A DNA stretch of 64,000 nucleotides from Bordetella parapertussis (GTDB lineage Bacteria; Pseudomonadota; Gammaproteobacteria; Burkholderiales; Burkholderiaceae_C). Shown piece by piece: positions 20,081-30,839 of the stretch. Below the pieces are notes generated by a model. The model was not told the DNA's origin and made no database searches. It saw only the letters and a program-made list of their open reading frames with translations. Within the stretch, counting starts at the first letter, position 1. Each line of letters starts with the position of its first letter. The DNA is taken from positions 62,001 to 126,000 of the forward strand of contig CAMCTC010000001.1 in assembly GCA_945878355.1 (NCBI GenBank). Direction: 5' to 3'. Position numbers and translations under genes: made by a program.

Positions 20081-21523
20081 ATGCATAGCAACGCCACAAG
20101 CAATCCACCCACATACAGCGACACCGTTGTGCGTGCATTTGCACTGGTTGCGGTGCTGTGGGGTATCGTCGGCATGCTGGTAGGCGTGGTCATTGCCGCC
20201 GAACTGGCCTGGCCCGAGATCAGCTTGGGCATTCCCTGGCTGAGTTATGGACGCTTGCGGCCCTTGCACACCAACGCGGTGATCTTTGCTTTCGGCGGTT
20301 GTGCACTCTTCGCCACCAGCTACCACGTGGTGCAGCGCACCTGCCAGACCCGGCTTTTCCTGCCAGGACTGGCGATGTTCACCTTCATCGGCTGGCAGGT
20401 GGTGATCTTGGCCGCGGCGATTTCGCTGCCGCTGGGGTTCACCCAGGGCAAGGAATATGCTGAACTGGAATGGCCGATCGACATCTTGATCGCCGTGGTC
20501 TGGGTCGCTTATGCAGTGGTCTTCTTCGGGACTGTGGGGACGCGAAAAATCCGACATATCTACGTCGCCAACTGGTTTTTTGGCGCTTTCATCATCGCGG
20601 TGGCGCTGCTGCACATCGTCAACAGCGCGGCGATTCCGGTCAGCCTGACCAAGAGCTATTCGGCCTATGCTGGCGTGCAAGACGCGATGGTGCAGTGGTG
20701 GTATGGCCACAACGCGGTTGGCTTCTTCCTGACCGCCGGCTTCCTCGGCATGATGTATTACTACATCCCGAAGCAGGCTGGCCGACCGGTCTACAGCTAC
20801 CGTCTGTCGATCGTCCACTTCTGGGCCTTGATCTTTACCTATATGTGGGCCGGCCCGCACCACCTGCACTACACGGCTTTGCCCGATTGGGTGCAGAGCG
20901 TTGGCATGATCTTCTCGCTGGTGCTGCTCGCGCCGAGCTGGGGCGGCATGATCAACGGCATCATGACGCTGTCTGGCGCCTGGCACAAACTGCGTGACGA
21001 CCCGATCCTGAAATTTCTGATCGTCTCGCTGTCGTTCTACGGCATGTCGACCTTCGAGGGGCCGATGATGTCGATCAAGACTGTCAACGCGCTGTCTCAC
21101 TACACCGACTGGACCGTGGGCCATGTGCACTCGGGCGCGCTCGGCTGGGTCGGCATGATTTCGATCGGCTCGCTCTACCACCTGATCCCACGCATGTTCG
21201 GCAAGGACAAGATGTTCAGCATGCGGGCGGTCGAGTTGCATTTCTGGATCGCGACGATTGGCATCGTGCTCTACATCGCGGCGATGTGGATCGCCGGCGT
21301 GATGCAGGGCTTGATGTGGCGAGCGGTCAACCCCGACGGCACCCTGGTCTACAGCTTCGTCGAGAGCGTCAAGGCAACTTACCCGTTCTACGTGATCCGT
21401 TTGGGCGGCGGCGTGCTTTACCTGGGTGGCATGCTGATCATGGCTTGGAACGTCGTGATGACGGTCAAGGGCGCCAAGGCTGCCACAGCCCGAATCCCGA
21501 TGGTTGCGGCGGCTCACGCCTGA
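20081..21523 (+). CDS. ccoN: cbb3-type cytochrome c oxidase subunit I
   Basis: The 480-residue catalytic subunit has twelve expected membrane helices. It carries the haem b and haem b3-CuB centre that reduces oxygen: [25 protein letters not shown], a [14 protein letters not shown] segment, [25 protein letters not shown] with CuB histidines, and [21 protein letters not shown] near the haems. ATG 20081 is chosen over an in-frame ATG at 20057 because AAGGAGGGG is 3 bp upstream. It leads ccoNOQP under an FNR box, for respiration at low oxygen. Confidence 0.96.
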   Translation: MHSNATSNPPTYSDTVVRAFALVAVLWGIVGMLVGVVIAAELAWPEISLGIPWLSYGRLRPLHTNAVIFAFGGCALFATSYHVVQRTCQTRLFLPGLAMFTFIGWQVVILAAAISLPLGFTQGKEYAELEWPIDILIAVVWVAYAVVFFGTVGTRKIRHIYVANWFFGAFIIAVALLHIVNSAAIPVSLTKSYSAYAGVQDAMVQWWYGHNAVGFFLTAGFLGMMYYYIPKQAGRPVYSYRLSIVHFWALIFTYMWAGPHHLHYTALPDWVQSVGMIFSLVLLAPSWGGMINGIMTLSGAWHKLRDDPILKFLIVSLSFYGMSTFEGPMMSIKTVNALSHYTDWTVGHVHSGALGWVGMISIGSLYHLIPRMFGKDKMFSMRAVELHFWIATIGIVLYIAAMWIAGVMQGLMWRAVNPDGTLVYSFVESVKATYPFYVIRLGGGVLYLGGMLIMAWNVVMTVKGAKAATARIPMVAAAHA

Positions 21524-21542
21524 CGACAAGGAACACATTCAG

Positions 21543-22163
21543 ATGGCACAGCTCCATGCTCCCGTAGGTCACGAGAAGATCGAGACCAACAATTTCTTGA
21601 TGATCGTGCTGATCTTGTTGGCGCTGCTGTTTGGCGGCCTGGTCGAGATCGTGCCGCTGTTCTTTCAGCGCAGCACCACGCAGCCGATCGATGGCCTCAA
21701 GCCCTACACCTCGCTACAACTGGCTGGGCGAGACATCTACTTGCGTGAGGGTTGTTACAACTGCCACTCGCAGATGATCCGACCGTTCCGGGCTGAGACG
21801 CTACGTTACGGCCCTTACTCGGTGGCCGGTGAATTCGTCTACGACCACCCGTTTCAGTGGGGCAGCAAGCGCACCGGTCCCGATCTGCACCGCGTCGGTG
21901 GCAAATACAGCGACGAGTGGCACCGCATCCACCTGAACAACCCCCGCGACCTGGTGCCTGAGAGCAACATGCCGGCCTATGCTTGGCTGAGCACAGGCCA
22001 GCTCGACCCGGTTGACATGGCCTCCAAGATGAAGGCGCTGCGCATTGTCGGCGTGCCTTATACCGACGAAGAGATCGCCAAGGCCGGTGACGAGGTCAAG
22101 GGCAAGAGCGAACTCGATGCAGTGGTCGCCTATCTGCAGGTGCTGGGCACTTCGCGCAAATGA
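21543..22163 (+). CDS. ccoO: cbb3-type oxidase subunit II, mono-haem cytochrome c
   Basis: The 206-residue protein has one N-terminal membrane anchor ([25 protein letters not shown]) and a periplasmic cytochrome c domain. The haem c site is [17 protein letters not shown], with a likely axial Met in [27 protein letters not shown] is the CcoO signature. It passes electrons from CcoP to CcoN. It is 19 bp after ccoN and 21 bp before ccoQ. Confidence 0.96.
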   Translation: MAQLHAPVGHEKIETNNFLMIVLILLALLFGGLVEIVPLFFQRSTTQPIDGLKPYTSLQLAGRDIYLREGCYNCHSQMIRPFRAETLRYGPYSVAGEFVYDHPFQWGSKRTGPDLHRVGGKYSDEWHRIHLNNPRDLVPESNMPAYAWLSTGQLDPVDMASKMKALRIVGVPYTDEEIAKAGDEVKGKSELDAVVAYLQVLGTSRK

Positions 22164-22184
22164 GCAGCCTCGGAGCGAAAAATC

Positions 22185-22361
22185 ATGGATGTCAATGATC
22201 TGCGCAGCGTGACCACGCTGTTCATGTTCGGGGTCTTCGTCGGCATCGTGGTCTGGGCGCTGGCGGGCAAGCGCCAGGCCCAGTTCGACGAAGCTGCCCA
22301 ACTGCCGTTCGCCGAACCCGATGACGCGCGCATTTCGGTGCTCCAAGGAGAGAAACAATGA
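22185..22361 (+). CDS. ccoQ: cbb3 oxidase subunit CcoQ
   Basis: This is a 58-residue single-helix membrane protein (LRSVTTLFMFGVFVGIVVWALAGKRQAQFDEAAQLPF). FDEAAQLPF is the conserved CcoQ tail. It stabilises the oxidase complex. It overlaps ccoP by 4 bp (ATGA), and GGAG inside its end serves as the ccoP ribosome site. Confidence 0.93.
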   Translation: MDVNDLRSVTTLFMFGVFVGIVVWALAGKRQAQFDEAAQLPFAEPDDARISVLQGEKQ

Positions 22362-23272
22362 GTGATTTCGTCAGCATCGGTTGGGCCTGGTATGCCGGTG
22401 GCATCACGGCTGCCGGGTTGTTGTTCTGTGTCTTCATCCTGCTGGTCGCCAGCAAGCGCAAGGTGATGGCCAACGACAACACCACCGGACATGTCTGGGA
22501 CGAAGATCTGCGCGAACTCAACAATCCGTTGCCGCGCTGGTGGATGTGGCTGTTCGTGATCACGGTGGTCTTTTCTGCGGTCTATCTGGCGCTCTATCCA
22601 GGCCTTGGCACGCTGCCAGGCAGCTTCAAGTGGTCCAGCACAGGCCAATGGCAGGCCGAGCAGGACAAGGCACATGCGACGATGGCACCGGTCTATGCCA
22701 AGTTCAGCGCGATGCCAGCGGCCGAACTGGCCAAGGATGCGCAGGCCATGGGTATTGGCGAGCGACTGTTCATCAACAACTGTGCGCAGTGCCATGGCTC
22801 TGATGCCCACGGCAGCAAGGGTTTTCCCAACCTGACCGACAGCGACTGGCTCGGCGGCAGCGGCGCGGACTACATTGAGAAGGCTGTCACGGGAGGACGC
22901 ATTGGCATGATGCCGCCGATGGCCGCTGCGGTGGGCAGTGCTGATGACGTCAAGAACGTTGCCAACTATGTCTTGAGCTTGTCGGGCAGCGCGCACAACA
23001 ACCTGGCGGCGCAACTTGGCAAACCGAAGTTCGCCGCCTGCGCCGCCTGTCATGGCGCGGACGGACGCGGCAACCAGGCGTTGGGTGCGCCCAATCTGAC
23101 CGACAAGGTCTGGCTCCACGGCTGGGGTGAAGCGGCGGTGACCGCGATGGTCAACCAGGGCAAGACCAATGTGATGCCCAAGTTCGAGGGCAGGCTCAGC
23201 GCCGAACAGATCCACGTGCTGGCTGCCTATGTCTGGAACCTGTCGCAAGCCACGGCCGTGGCGGTCAGGTAA
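22358..23272 (+). CDS. ccoP: cbb3-type oxidase subunit III, di-haem cytochrome c
   Basis: The 304-residue protein has two N-terminal membrane segments (AWYAGGITAAGLLFCVFILLVA and WMWLFVITVVFSAVYLALY) and two periplasmic cytochrome c domains. The haem sites are NNCAQCHGSDAHGSKGFPNL near residue 143 and CAACHGADGRGNQALGAPNL near 225. DEDLRELNNPLPRWW is the CcoP N-terminal signature. It receives electrons from soluble cytochromes. Confidence 0.96.
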   Translation: MSDFVSIGWAWYAGGITAAGLLFCVFILLVASKRKVMANDNTTGHVWDEDLRELNNPLPRWWMWLFVITVVFSAVYLALYPGLGTLPGSFKWSSTGQWQAEQDKAHATMAPVYAKFSAMPAAELAKDAQAMGIGERLFINNCAQCHGSDAHGSKGFPNLTDSDWLGGSGADYIEKAVTGGRIGMMPPMAAAVGSADDVKNVANYVLSLSGSAHNNLAAQLGKPKFAACAACHGADGRGNQALGAPNLTDKVWLHGWGEAAVTAMVNQGKTNVMPKFEGRLSAEQIHVLAAYVWNLSQATAVAVR

Positions 23273-23293
23273 GTTGACGCGGTCCACGGCTTC

Positions 23294-24793
<1,500 letters not shown>

Positions 24794-24816
24794 GCGTCGG
24801 CCAGGAGCGTTTCAAC

Positions 24817-25119
24817 ATGAAAAACTCTGCGGAAATCCGCTCGTCGACGGTCGCGGCAATGTCTGGTGGCGTGGCCGACCGGTCCATCGCGATGTCGCAC
24901 CCAACGCCTTGGTGGCGCGTTGGCATGGTGTGGTTGGTCGTCGGCGGCCCGGCCGTGGTGGTGGTCGCGAGCCTGGGCACGGCGGTGGTGGCCTACCGAG
25001 GTGCTGACGTGGTGCTGTTGGAGACGGCTTCTGCGCGAGATGTGCCTGTTCGACCCACCGGCCAGACGCCAGCGCTGACGGCCCGCAACCATGCGGCCAC
25101 TGCGGCAGCGGCTCGTTGA
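24817..25119 (+). CDS. FixH-like small membrane protein
   Basis: The 100-residue protein has a hydrophilic N-terminus and one strong membrane helix (WWRVGMVWLVVGGPAVVVVASLGTAVVAYRGAD). PWWRVGMVWLVVGGPA followed by a RGAD(D/V)V motif resembles short FixH-like proteins that follow ccoG in Burkholderiales. The periplasmic part seen in true FixH/CcoH is largely missing: only about 45 residues follow the helix. CcoH stabilises the assembling oxidase; the same role here is inferred from position. ATG 24817 is used. Confidence 0.6.
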   Translation: MKNSAEIRSSTVAAMSGGVADRSIAMSHPTPWWRVGMVWLVVGGPAVVVVASLGTAVVAYRGADVVLLETASARDVPVRPTGQTPALTARNHAATAAAAR

Positions 25120-25133
25120 AGCGGCAGCACAGG

Positions 25134-25412
25134 ATGGCAGCGGGCAAGCGACGACTGCGGGTGATGGCCGTGCTGTGGCCCGCGTTTCTGATGGCCGGTG
25201 TGCTCGAGACGCTGGTGTTCGCTTTGGTCGATCCGTCCAGCCTGCACGGATTTGGCGGCGCCCCGGTCGAGTGGTCGAACTCTGGCGTCTACACGCTGGC
25301 GTTCTTTGTGTTCTGGGTTGTGATTGCGGCAGCCGGTACCTTGACACAGCTGCTGGCTTTGAGCGCCGATGACCTGAACGCCAACGATTCAGCTACGCCG
25401 CCACCGTCGTGA
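25134..25412 (+). CDS. Small two-helix membrane protein after the cco cluster
   Basis: The product has 92 residues from ATG 25134; a TTG at 25116 overlapping the previous stop would add six. There are two hydrophobic segments, LRVMAVLWPAFLMAGVLETLVFAL and GVYTLAFFVFWVVIAAAGTLTQLLAL. No catalytic motif is visible. Its position suggests a role with the cbb3 assembly genes, but the sequence alone does not name one. Confidence 0.7.
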   Translation: MAAGKRRLRVMAVLWPAFLMAGVLETLVFALVDPSSLHGFGGAPVEWSNSGVYTLAFFVFWVVIAAAGTLTQLLALSADDLNANDSATPPPS

Positions 25413-25474
25413 CCTTGGTTTGCAGGCTGTGACTTGGGCCAAATCCGGTGGCCGAGCGGCCGTCGTTCCTGCGC

Positions 25475-26218
25475 CTAGCAGTTCGTGCCGTTGACCAGTT
25501 TTTCCAGCTTTTCCTGGGCCAAAATGCGGATTTGCCGCTGTTTGACGTCGAGGATGCCTTCTTCCTGGAATTTGCTGAAGGTGCGGCTGACCGTCTCGAG
25601 TTTGAGCCCCAGGTAGCTGCCGATTTCTTCGCGCGTCATGCGCAGGATCAGCGACGAGGCCGAGAAGCCGCGAGCCTGCAGTCGCTGGGTCAGGTTCAGC
25701 AGGAAAGCCGCCAATCGCTCTTCGGCCCGCATGCTGCCGAGCAGCAGCATCACACCGTGGTCGCGCACGATCTCGCGGCTCATGATCTTGTGGAACTGGT
25801 GCTGCAGTTCGGTGAACTCGCGCGACAGACCTTCGAGCTGGTTGTACGGGATCACGCAGACCTGCGAGTCCTCCAGCGCCACCGCATCGCAGGTGTGGTT
25901 GTCGGTGCTGATGCCGTCGAGCCCGAGCAACTCGCCGGCCATCTGGAAACCGGTGACCTGATCGCGCCCGTCCTCAGACGACACCCGGGTCTTGAAGAAA
26001 CCGGTGCGAACCGCATAGAGCGACAGAAAAGTCTCCCCTGCGCGGAACAGCGATTCGCCTCTTGCGACGGCGCGCCGGTTGGCCACCAAGGTGTCGAGTC
26101 GCTCCAGGTTCTCGCGCGACAGGCCCACCGGCAAGCACAGCTCACGCAGGTTGCAACTCGAGCAGGCCACTTTGAAGGGTTCGAGTCGAAGTCTTGGCGA
26201 TTCAGCAGTAGAGTTCAT
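25475..26218 (-). CDS. fnr: FNR/ANR-family oxygen-sensing regulator
   Basis: The 247-residue protein is a CRP-family activator with an oxygen-labile [4Fe-4S] cluster. The cluster cysteines are C19, C22 and C28 (ACSSCNLRELC) and C110 (NHTCDAVAL). A cyclic-nucleotide-binding-like barrel, dimer helix and C-terminal helix-turn-helix follow (MTREEIGSYLGLKLETVSRTFSKFQEEG); E..SR recognises TTGAT. The start is ATG 26218. It is divergent from hemN and downstream of the cco cluster, and most likely controls both. Confidence 0.95.
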   Translation of the reverse strand: MNSTAESPRLRLEPFKVACSSCNLRELCLPVGLSRENLERLDTLVANRRAVARGESLFRAGETFLSLYAVRTGFFKTRVSSEDGRDQVTGFQMAGELLGLDGISTDNHTCDAVALEDSQVCVIPYNQLEGLSREFTELQHQFHKIMSREIVRDHGVMLLLGSMRAEERLAAFLLNLTQRLQARGFSASSLILRMTREEIGSYLGLKLETVSRTFSKFQEEGILDVKQRQIRILAQEKLEKLVNGTNC

Positions 26219-26245
26219 AGCGCATTGTGTGCGCGACTGACGCAC

Positions 26246-26259
26246 TTGTCATTGATCAA
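26246..26259. promoter_or_regulatory. Degenerate FNR-like box between fnr and hemN
   Basis: TTGTCATTGATCAA matches TTGAT-N4-ATCAA in eight of ten fixed positions, with one perfect half-site. It lies 28 bp before the fnr start, where binding would fit autoregulation of fnr. Confidence 0.45.
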
Positions 26260-26342
26260 TTTGTGATGTATCGGCGGCAACCGACCTGTTGGACCCAATC
26301 GGCCAAGCCTGGCCATTGTTCGAGCAGTTGCGCCGGCGAGGC

Positions 26343-26356
26343 TTGAGCTAAGTCAA
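26343..26356. promoter_or_regulatory. Second FNR-like box, upstream of hemN
   Basis: TTGAGCTAAGTCAA is symmetric and matches the FNR consensus in eight of ten fixed positions. It is only 34 bp before the hemN ATG, closer than usual for an activating site, so the assignment is tentative. Confidence 0.4.
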
Positions 26357-26390
26357 GGTGCGACCTGTTCAATTTGGCACAGTCTGGGCG

Positions 26391-27800
26391 ATGTTGAAGA
26401 CCGCTGCCGACCAAGTTCCTGTGCTGACCGAAGCGATGTTGCGTCGCCTGGACAGACCGGGCCCGCGCTACACCTCGTATCCCACCGCAGACCGATTCGT
26501 CGAGGCCTTTGGCCCTTCGGATTACGCGCAGGCGCTGGCCCATCGGGTATCGGGGGCGGTTGTCGGTGGCAAACCACCGCTGTCGATCTATGTGCACATC
26601 CCTTTCTGTGAATCGGTGTGTTATTACTGCGCCTGCAACAAGGTGATCACCAAACACCACGAGCGAGCCGCCGAGTACCTGGAGGTACTGGCGCAGGAGG
26701 TGGCACTCAATGCGTCGGTGTTGGGTGGCGGGCAGGCGGTGACTCAGCTGCATCTGGGTGGCGGCACGCCCACTTTCCTCAGCGACGCCGAACTCAGCAG
26801 TTTGATGGCGATGTTGGGCCGGGCTTTCCGCCTGGCGCCTGGTGCCGAGGTGTCGATCGAGGTCGATCCGCGCACGGCCTCGCCCGATCGCCTGCGCCAC
26901 TTTGCCAAGCTCGGGTTCAACCGTTTGAGCTTTGGCGTGCAGGATTTCGATGCTGATGTGCAGAAGGCGGTGCACCGGGTGCAGCCCTTCGAGTCGGTTC
27001 GGGACTTGATGCTTGCCGCGCGCGAGATCGGCTTCGAATCGATCAACGCGGATCTGATCTACGGCCTGCCCAAACAGACCCCTGAGTCGTTTGCCCGAAC
27101 GGTCAATCAGGTGGCTGAGTTACGGCCAGACCGCATCGCGCTCTATGCCTATGCTCACTTGCCGCAGCGCTTCAAACCGCAGCGACGCATCGTCATCGAG
27201 CAGTTGCCGCCGCCGGACCACCGGGTGCAGATGCTCGGCGGCGCGATGGCGGGTTTTGTGGCACAGGGTTACACCTACATCGGCATGGACCACTTTGCGC
27301 TGCCCGAGGATTCGCTCGCCGTGGCCAAGCGGCAGGGCCGCTTGCACCGCAACTTCCAGGGCTACAGCACCCAGCCCGACTGCGATCTGGTCGCACTCGG
27401 TGTGTCGGCCATTGGTCGCATGGGTGCGACTTATAGCCAGAATGCCAAGACCCTGGACGAGTACTATGACGCGGTGCGCCAAGGCCAGTTTCCGGTGGTC
27501 AGAGGTTTGGCGTTGACGCGCGATGATCTGGTCCGCCGGGCGGTGGTGATGGCGCTGATGTGCCAGGGCCGGTTGGAGTTCGAAGCGATTGAACTTGCCC
27601 ACTTGATCCGCATGAACGACTATTTCAAGACCGAACTCGCTGAACTTGCAGAGTTGCAGACCTTGGGGCTTTGCGAGCTGACGACCGAGTCTGTGCAGGT
27701 CACCGCCACGGGCTGGTACTTCGTGCGCGCGGTGGCCATGGTGTTCGACCGCCATCTGCGGGCAGACAAATTGCGAGAGCGCTTTTCTCGCATCATCTGA
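26391..27800 (+). CDS. hemN: Oxygen-independent coproporphyrinogen III oxidase
   Basis: The 469-residue radical-SAM enzyme oxidatively decarboxylates coproporphyrinogen III to protoporphyrinogen IX without oxygen, supplying haem for the cbb3 oxidase. The [4Fe-4S]-SAM motif is CESVCYYCAC near residue 75, preceded by HIPF. GGGTPTFL and EVDPRTASPDRL are SAM-contact motifs, and the HemN C-terminal domain has GMDHFALPEDSLA. Length fits HemN proper and not the shorter HemW. It is divergent from fnr and 7 bp before the TauE-like gene. Confidence 0.95.
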   Translation: MLKTAADQVPVLTEAMLRRLDRPGPRYTSYPTADRFVEAFGPSDYAQALAHRVSGAVVGGKPPLSIYVHIPFCESVCYYCACNKVITKHHERAAEYLEVLAQEVALNASVLGGGQAVTQLHLGGGTPTFLSDAELSSLMAMLGRAFRLAPGAEVSIEVDPRTASPDRLRHFAKLGFNRLSFGVQDFDADVQKAVHRVQPFESVRDLMLAAREIGFESINADLIYGLPKQTPESFARTVNQVAELRPDRIALYAYAHLPQRFKPQRRIVIEQLPPPDHRVQMLGGAMAGFVAQGYTYIGMDHFALPEDSLAVAKRQGRLHRNFQGYSTQPDCDLVALGVSAIGRMGATYSQNAKTLDEYYDAVRQGQFPVVRGLALTRDDLVRRAVVMALMCQGRLEFEAIELAHLIRMNDYFKTELAELAELQTLGLCELTTESVQVTATGWYFVRAVAMVFDRHLRADKLRERFSRII

Positions 27801-27807
27801 GTCGGGT

Positions 27808-28494
27808 ATGGATCAGGCGCTGCTGCTCAGCGCGGTCTTGATGGGCTTTGCGGGCTCGCCGCATTGCTTGGCAATGTGCGGCGCAGCCTGCACCGCCGTC
27901 GGCTCTGGCCGGCGTGGCCTGTTGCCCTTTCATCTCGGTCGATTGATCGCCTACTCGGCCGCTGGCGCGCTGGCCGCTGCCAGCGTGGGCAGTTTGGCTG
28001 TGCTGGGCCAGGCCGTGGCGGGATTGCGGCCGCTGTGGACCTTGGTCCATATCGCGGCGCTGGCGCTGGGTTTGTTCCTGCTGTGGCAAGGCCGGCAACC
28101 GGCCTGGATGGTCCGGCTAGGTCGAACCCGAACTCAAGTGCCGAGCCGTAGCGGGCCTTGGCAGGTGATCCAGGGTCCGGCACGCAGCGCTGGCATCGGG
28201 CTGGCCTGGGTCGCCTGGCCCTGCGGCCTGCTGCAATCGGCCTTGCTGGTCGCGGCTCTGGCCAACACGCCCTGGCGTGGCGCGCTGGTGATGGCAGGAT
28301 TTGCCGGCGCTTCAGCGGCGGGTCTGTTGCTGGGTCCGGCGCTGTGGTGGCGGCTATCGGGCGGCCGCGCGAACGCCACGGCTTGGTCGACCAAGACGGC
28401 CGTTCGCTGGGCTGGTGCTGCGCTGATGCTGGCCTCGGCCTGGGCGCTGGGCCACGGCTTGTGGACCCGGGCTGTGGCTTGGTGCCTGGGCTGA
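27808..28494 (+). CDS. TauE/SafE-like membrane protein next to hemN
   Basis: The 228-residue protein has six likely membrane helices and begins ALLLSAVLMGFAGSPHCLAMCGA. The G-S/M-x-H-C-x-x-M-C-G motif is the hallmark of the sulfite exporter TauE/SafE group found beside cytochrome oxidase genes, which may bind copper or another metal. WVAWPCGLLQSALLVAALA in the second half repeats the pattern. It is 7 bp after hemN. A link to cbb3 metal supply is inferred from position. Confidence 0.78.
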   Translation: MDQALLLSAVLMGFAGSPHCLAMCGAACTAVGSGRRGLLPFHLGRLIAYSAAGALAAASVGSLAVLGQAVAGLRPLWTLVHIAALALGLFLLWQGRQPAWMVRLGRTRTQVPSRSGPWQVIQGPARSAGIGLAWVAWPCGLLQSALLVAALANTPWRGALVMAGFAGASAAGLLLGPALWWRLSGGRANATAWSTKTAVRWAGAALMLASAWALGHGLWTRAVAWCLG

Positions 28495-28547
28495 AGTCGA
28501 TCGAACACCTCTCTGGCGCTTCAAAGGACATTGCTGGGCCGCACAAG

Positions 28548-28598
28548 AAAAACGCCCGGGAGATGCCGGGCCTCGAGTCTGACAGGCCGCGAACGGCC
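28548..28598 (-). terminator. Hairpins downstream of small secreted gene, copy A
   Basis: Read on the minus strand, GCCCGGCATCTCCCGGGC forms a stem ending in GTTTTTC, next to a second hairpin CAGGCCG-TTCG-CGGCCTG. The same 51-bp arrangement occurs at 28939-28989 with four differences. Confidence 0.75.
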
Positions 28599-28607
28599 TG
28601 TGCGAGA

Positions 28608-28823
28608 TCACTTCTTGGGCGGGGTGCCACCAGTTGTAGCGCCGGTCGTGGGAGGCTTGCCGCCAGCGGCAGGGCCGGGCGCGCCGCCGGTGGTCGTGGC
28701 AGTTGTGTTTCCAGGCTTGGCGTTGGTGTTTTGAGCGAAGGCGCCGGTGGCGCACATCGCCGCGATCAGAGCGGCCAGGAACTTGTTCCTGGGAGTCCTT
28801 GTAAAGTGTTTAAACAAGCGCAT
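28608..28823 (-). CDS. Small secreted Thr/Gly/Pro-rich protein
   Basis: The 71-residue protein has a signal peptide (NKFLAALIAAMCATGAFAQ, cleavage after AFA). The mature 40 residues are low complexity (NTTATTTGGAPGPAAGGKP then TTGATTGGTPPKK), with no fold or catalytic motif. The signal peptide closely resembles that of the gene at 29007, and the downstream hairpins are copies, so the two are related by duplication. Function is unknown. Confidence 0.55.
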   Translation of the reverse strand: MRLFKHFTRTPRNKFLAALIAAMCATGAFAQNTNAKPGNTTATTTGGAPGPAAGGKPPTTGATTGGTPPKK

Positions 28824-28938
28824 ACGTTCTGAATGCTCATGAAAAACGCCTCTTCGGTTTGATCGGTTGACGCCATCTCGGCGCTCAAGAGCGCTGTCTT
28901 CGCGCAGTGATGTCGGGTCGATCTACCGCGGTCCAAAG

Positions 28939-28989
28939 ACAAACGCCCGGGCGATGCCGGGCGTCGGGTCTGACAGGCCGCGAACGGCC
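28939..28989 (-). terminator. Hairpins downstream of small secreted gene, copy B
   Basis: This is the second copy of the hairpin pair: GCCCGGCATCGCCCGGGC with GTTTG on the minus strand, and the palindrome GGCCG-TTCG-CGGCC. It is 47 of 51 bases identical to copy A. Confidence 0.75.
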
Positions 28990-29006
28990 CCTCGGCTGCG
29001 CCGAGA

Positions 29007-29240
29007 TTACTTCGAAGCCTTGTCGGCGGGCTTGTCGGCCTTCTTCTCTTCTTTCTTGTCAGCCTTCTTCTCTTCTTTCTTCTCAGCCTTGTCGGCCTTC
29101 TTCTCAGCCTTCTTCTCAGCCTTGGCAGGCGAAGCGGCAGCGGCAGGCGCAGCAGCCTTTTCTTCCTTCTTGGCAGGTGCTTGCGCGAAGGCGCCAGCGG
29201 CGAACAGGGTGGCGATCAGAGCGGCGAGGAGCTTGTTCAT
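29007..29240 (-). CDS. Small secreted Lys/Ala/Glu-rich repeat protein
   Basis: The 77-residue protein has a signal peptide (MNKLLAALIATLFAAGAFAQ). The mature part is almost only A, K, E, D and P. From residue 44 it repeats a short AEKKADK / EEKKADK unit at least five times. Such highly charged periplasmic proteins are common but functionally unassigned. It is upstream of icd on the opposite strand. Base composition is unusual because of AAG/GAG-rich codons. The start is ATG 29240. Confidence 0.7.
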   Translation of the reverse strand: MNKLLAALIATLFAAGAFAQAPAKKEEKAAAPAAAASPAKAEKKAEKKADKAEKKEEKKADKKEEKKADKPADKASK

Positions 29241-29388
29241 GGTGGTATTCCTAATAAAGTGTTGAAAATGCCAGTCTGCATTGGGCTGGCCATGGTCAAA
29301 CGTTGTGGCGAGTCAGTCGGTTGACAGACTTGGTGACATAAAATCACCGGGTTTTCCTCAACCAGCGCAGAGCGCGGAGCCAAAGCAT

Positions 29389-30642
<1,254 letters not shown>

Positions 30643-30673
30643 TCTCGTTCCACGGCGTCTCATGACGCCCCGT

Positions 30674-30711
30674 AAGCCCCTGATTTTGTTGAAGAAATCA
30701 GGGGCTTTTGC
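30674..30711 (+). terminator. Rho-independent terminator after icd, inside the element
   Basis: AAGCCCCTGATTT pairs with AAATCAGGGGCTT around TGTTGAAG, followed by TTGCTTTT. It lies just inside attL, so the element supplies a terminator for icd and shields its own integrase promoter from icd read-through. Confidence 0.9.
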
Positions 30712-30753
30712 TTTTCAGCTCGTCTCACGGCCGACCACGAAATCCCGCCACTT

Positions 30754-30774
30754 TGGAGGGGAAATTGACGGGAG
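30754..30774 (+). repeat. Left copy of 21-bp end repeat (possible integrase arm site)
   Basis: TGGAGGGGAA-AT-TGACGGGAG recurs at 47999-48019 with only the two middle bases changed. It lies about 110 bp inside attL and in the same orientation as the right copy. Further GGAGG/CCTCC blocks follow at 30778-30813. Such end repeats are typical of integrase arm-binding or excisionase sites. Confidence 0.6.
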
Positions 30775-30839
30775 TCGCGGAGGAAAAACCTCCAAATTCC
30801 TCCATTTGGAGGTGGCCGAAAGCAGACGAGAGAAAGCGC

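Noticed and set aside
29319..29344. TTGACA and TAAAAT upstream of icd as a sigma-70 promoter
   Set aside because: They are only 12 bp apart, too close for a standard promoter.
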